Shown here: piece after piece, positions 48,722 through 48,729 of the stretch
How positions within the stretch are numbered: position 1 is the first letter of the stretch
Layout of the letters: the number at the start of each line of letters is the position of its first letter
Assembly: GCA_945860895.1 (NCBI GenBank)
Contig: CAMASK010000014.1
Coordinates: 1 to 48,729, forward strand
DNA from: Bacteriovorax stolpii
GTDB lineage: Bacteria; Bdellovibrionota; Bacteriovoracia; Bacteriovoracales; Bacteriovoracaceae
Length of the DNA stretch: 48,729 nucleotides
Direction of reading: 5' to 3'
Position numbers and translations under genes: made by a program
Notes under the pieces: model-generated
Told to the model about the DNA's origin: nothing
Databases searched by the model: none
What the model saw: only the letters and a program-made list of their open reading frames with translations

Positions 48722-48729
48722 ATCTGCAG

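Noticed and set aside
1-48729. tRNA, rRNA, CRISPR, insertion sequence, prophage, replication origin
   Set aside because: No tRNA-like cloverleaf, repeat-spacer pattern, transposase, terminal inverted repeats, phage genes or DnaA-box cluster was seen on reading both strands. The recombinase-like gene is embedded in a metabolic operon and does not mark an integrated element.

Overview
The window is AT-rich bacterial chromosome with tightly packed genes, many ATGA or TAATG overlaps, and mostly clear Shine-Dalgarno sites. Gene content suggests an aerobic, Gram-negative predatory-type bacterium of the Bdellovibrionota (Bacteriovorax/Peredibacter-like). The basis is many short lineage-specific exported proteins and lipoproteins, outer-membrane barrels, a BamB-type lipoprotein, an aa3/caa3-like oxidase with two COX3-like subunits, and a standard Gram-negative housekeeping core. 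The assignment is inferred from gene content only; no 16S rRNA gene is present. I found no insertion sequence, CRISPR array, tRNA or rRNA.

Layout. 1-3688: end of a class I glutamine amidotransferase (peptidase C26), an overlapping secreted M1-like metalloprotease, a terminator, and an exported protein of unknown function. 3703-6090: YcaO (minus strand) and a small exported protein. 6102-13841: one long cytochrome oxidase operon, in the order COX3, a small CPNC membrane protein, CtaM/DUF420, CtaB, CtaC, CtaD, a second COX3-like protein, a diheme cytochrome c lipoprotein, SCO, COX4, a one-helix membrane protein and a 75-residue protein resembling a histidine-kinase dimerisation hairpin. Together these encode the oxidase, its farnesyltransferase, its copper chaperone and an electron donor; heme A synthase is not in the window. 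13852-16429: an exported DUF2183/App1-like protein, a PRMT-like methyltransferase and a stand-alone rpsD.

16607-21604 (minus): a riboflavin operon that starts with a tyrosine recombinase-like protein lacking several catalytic residues, then ribD, ribE, ribBA and ribH, and ends with an exported 2H phosphoesterase-like protein. 21683-30157: an ABC-F ATPase, then rnc-era-der. Der carries a large acidic insertion in its second GTPase domain. Two outer-membrane-barrel-like genes sit on the opposite strand, followed by yfgM-like and bamB, so the der/yfgM/bamB neighbourhood known from E. coli is kept in rearranged form.

30250-43139 is more lineage-specific: an M14 carboxypeptidase, an EVE-domain protein, orphan exported proteins, a 40-residue lysine-rich protein with its own promoter and terminator, a possible small RNA, a thioesterase, a giant 1744-residue cysteine-rich lipoprotein with a structured leader, a second large exported protein, and a tRNA-dihydrouridine synthase. 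43271-48721 returns to core genes: ffh, then rpsP-khpA-rimM-trmD-(TM1570-type RNA methyltransferase)-rplS, closed by a strong terminator.

The least explained items are the Der insertion, the degenerate recombinase heading the rib operon (with a palindrome over its start), the oxidase subunit I that lacks the K-channel lysine, the kinase-hairpin miniprotein in the cox operon, and the giant lipoprotein with its leader RNA. Functional names rest on motif recognition by eye; no database search was run.
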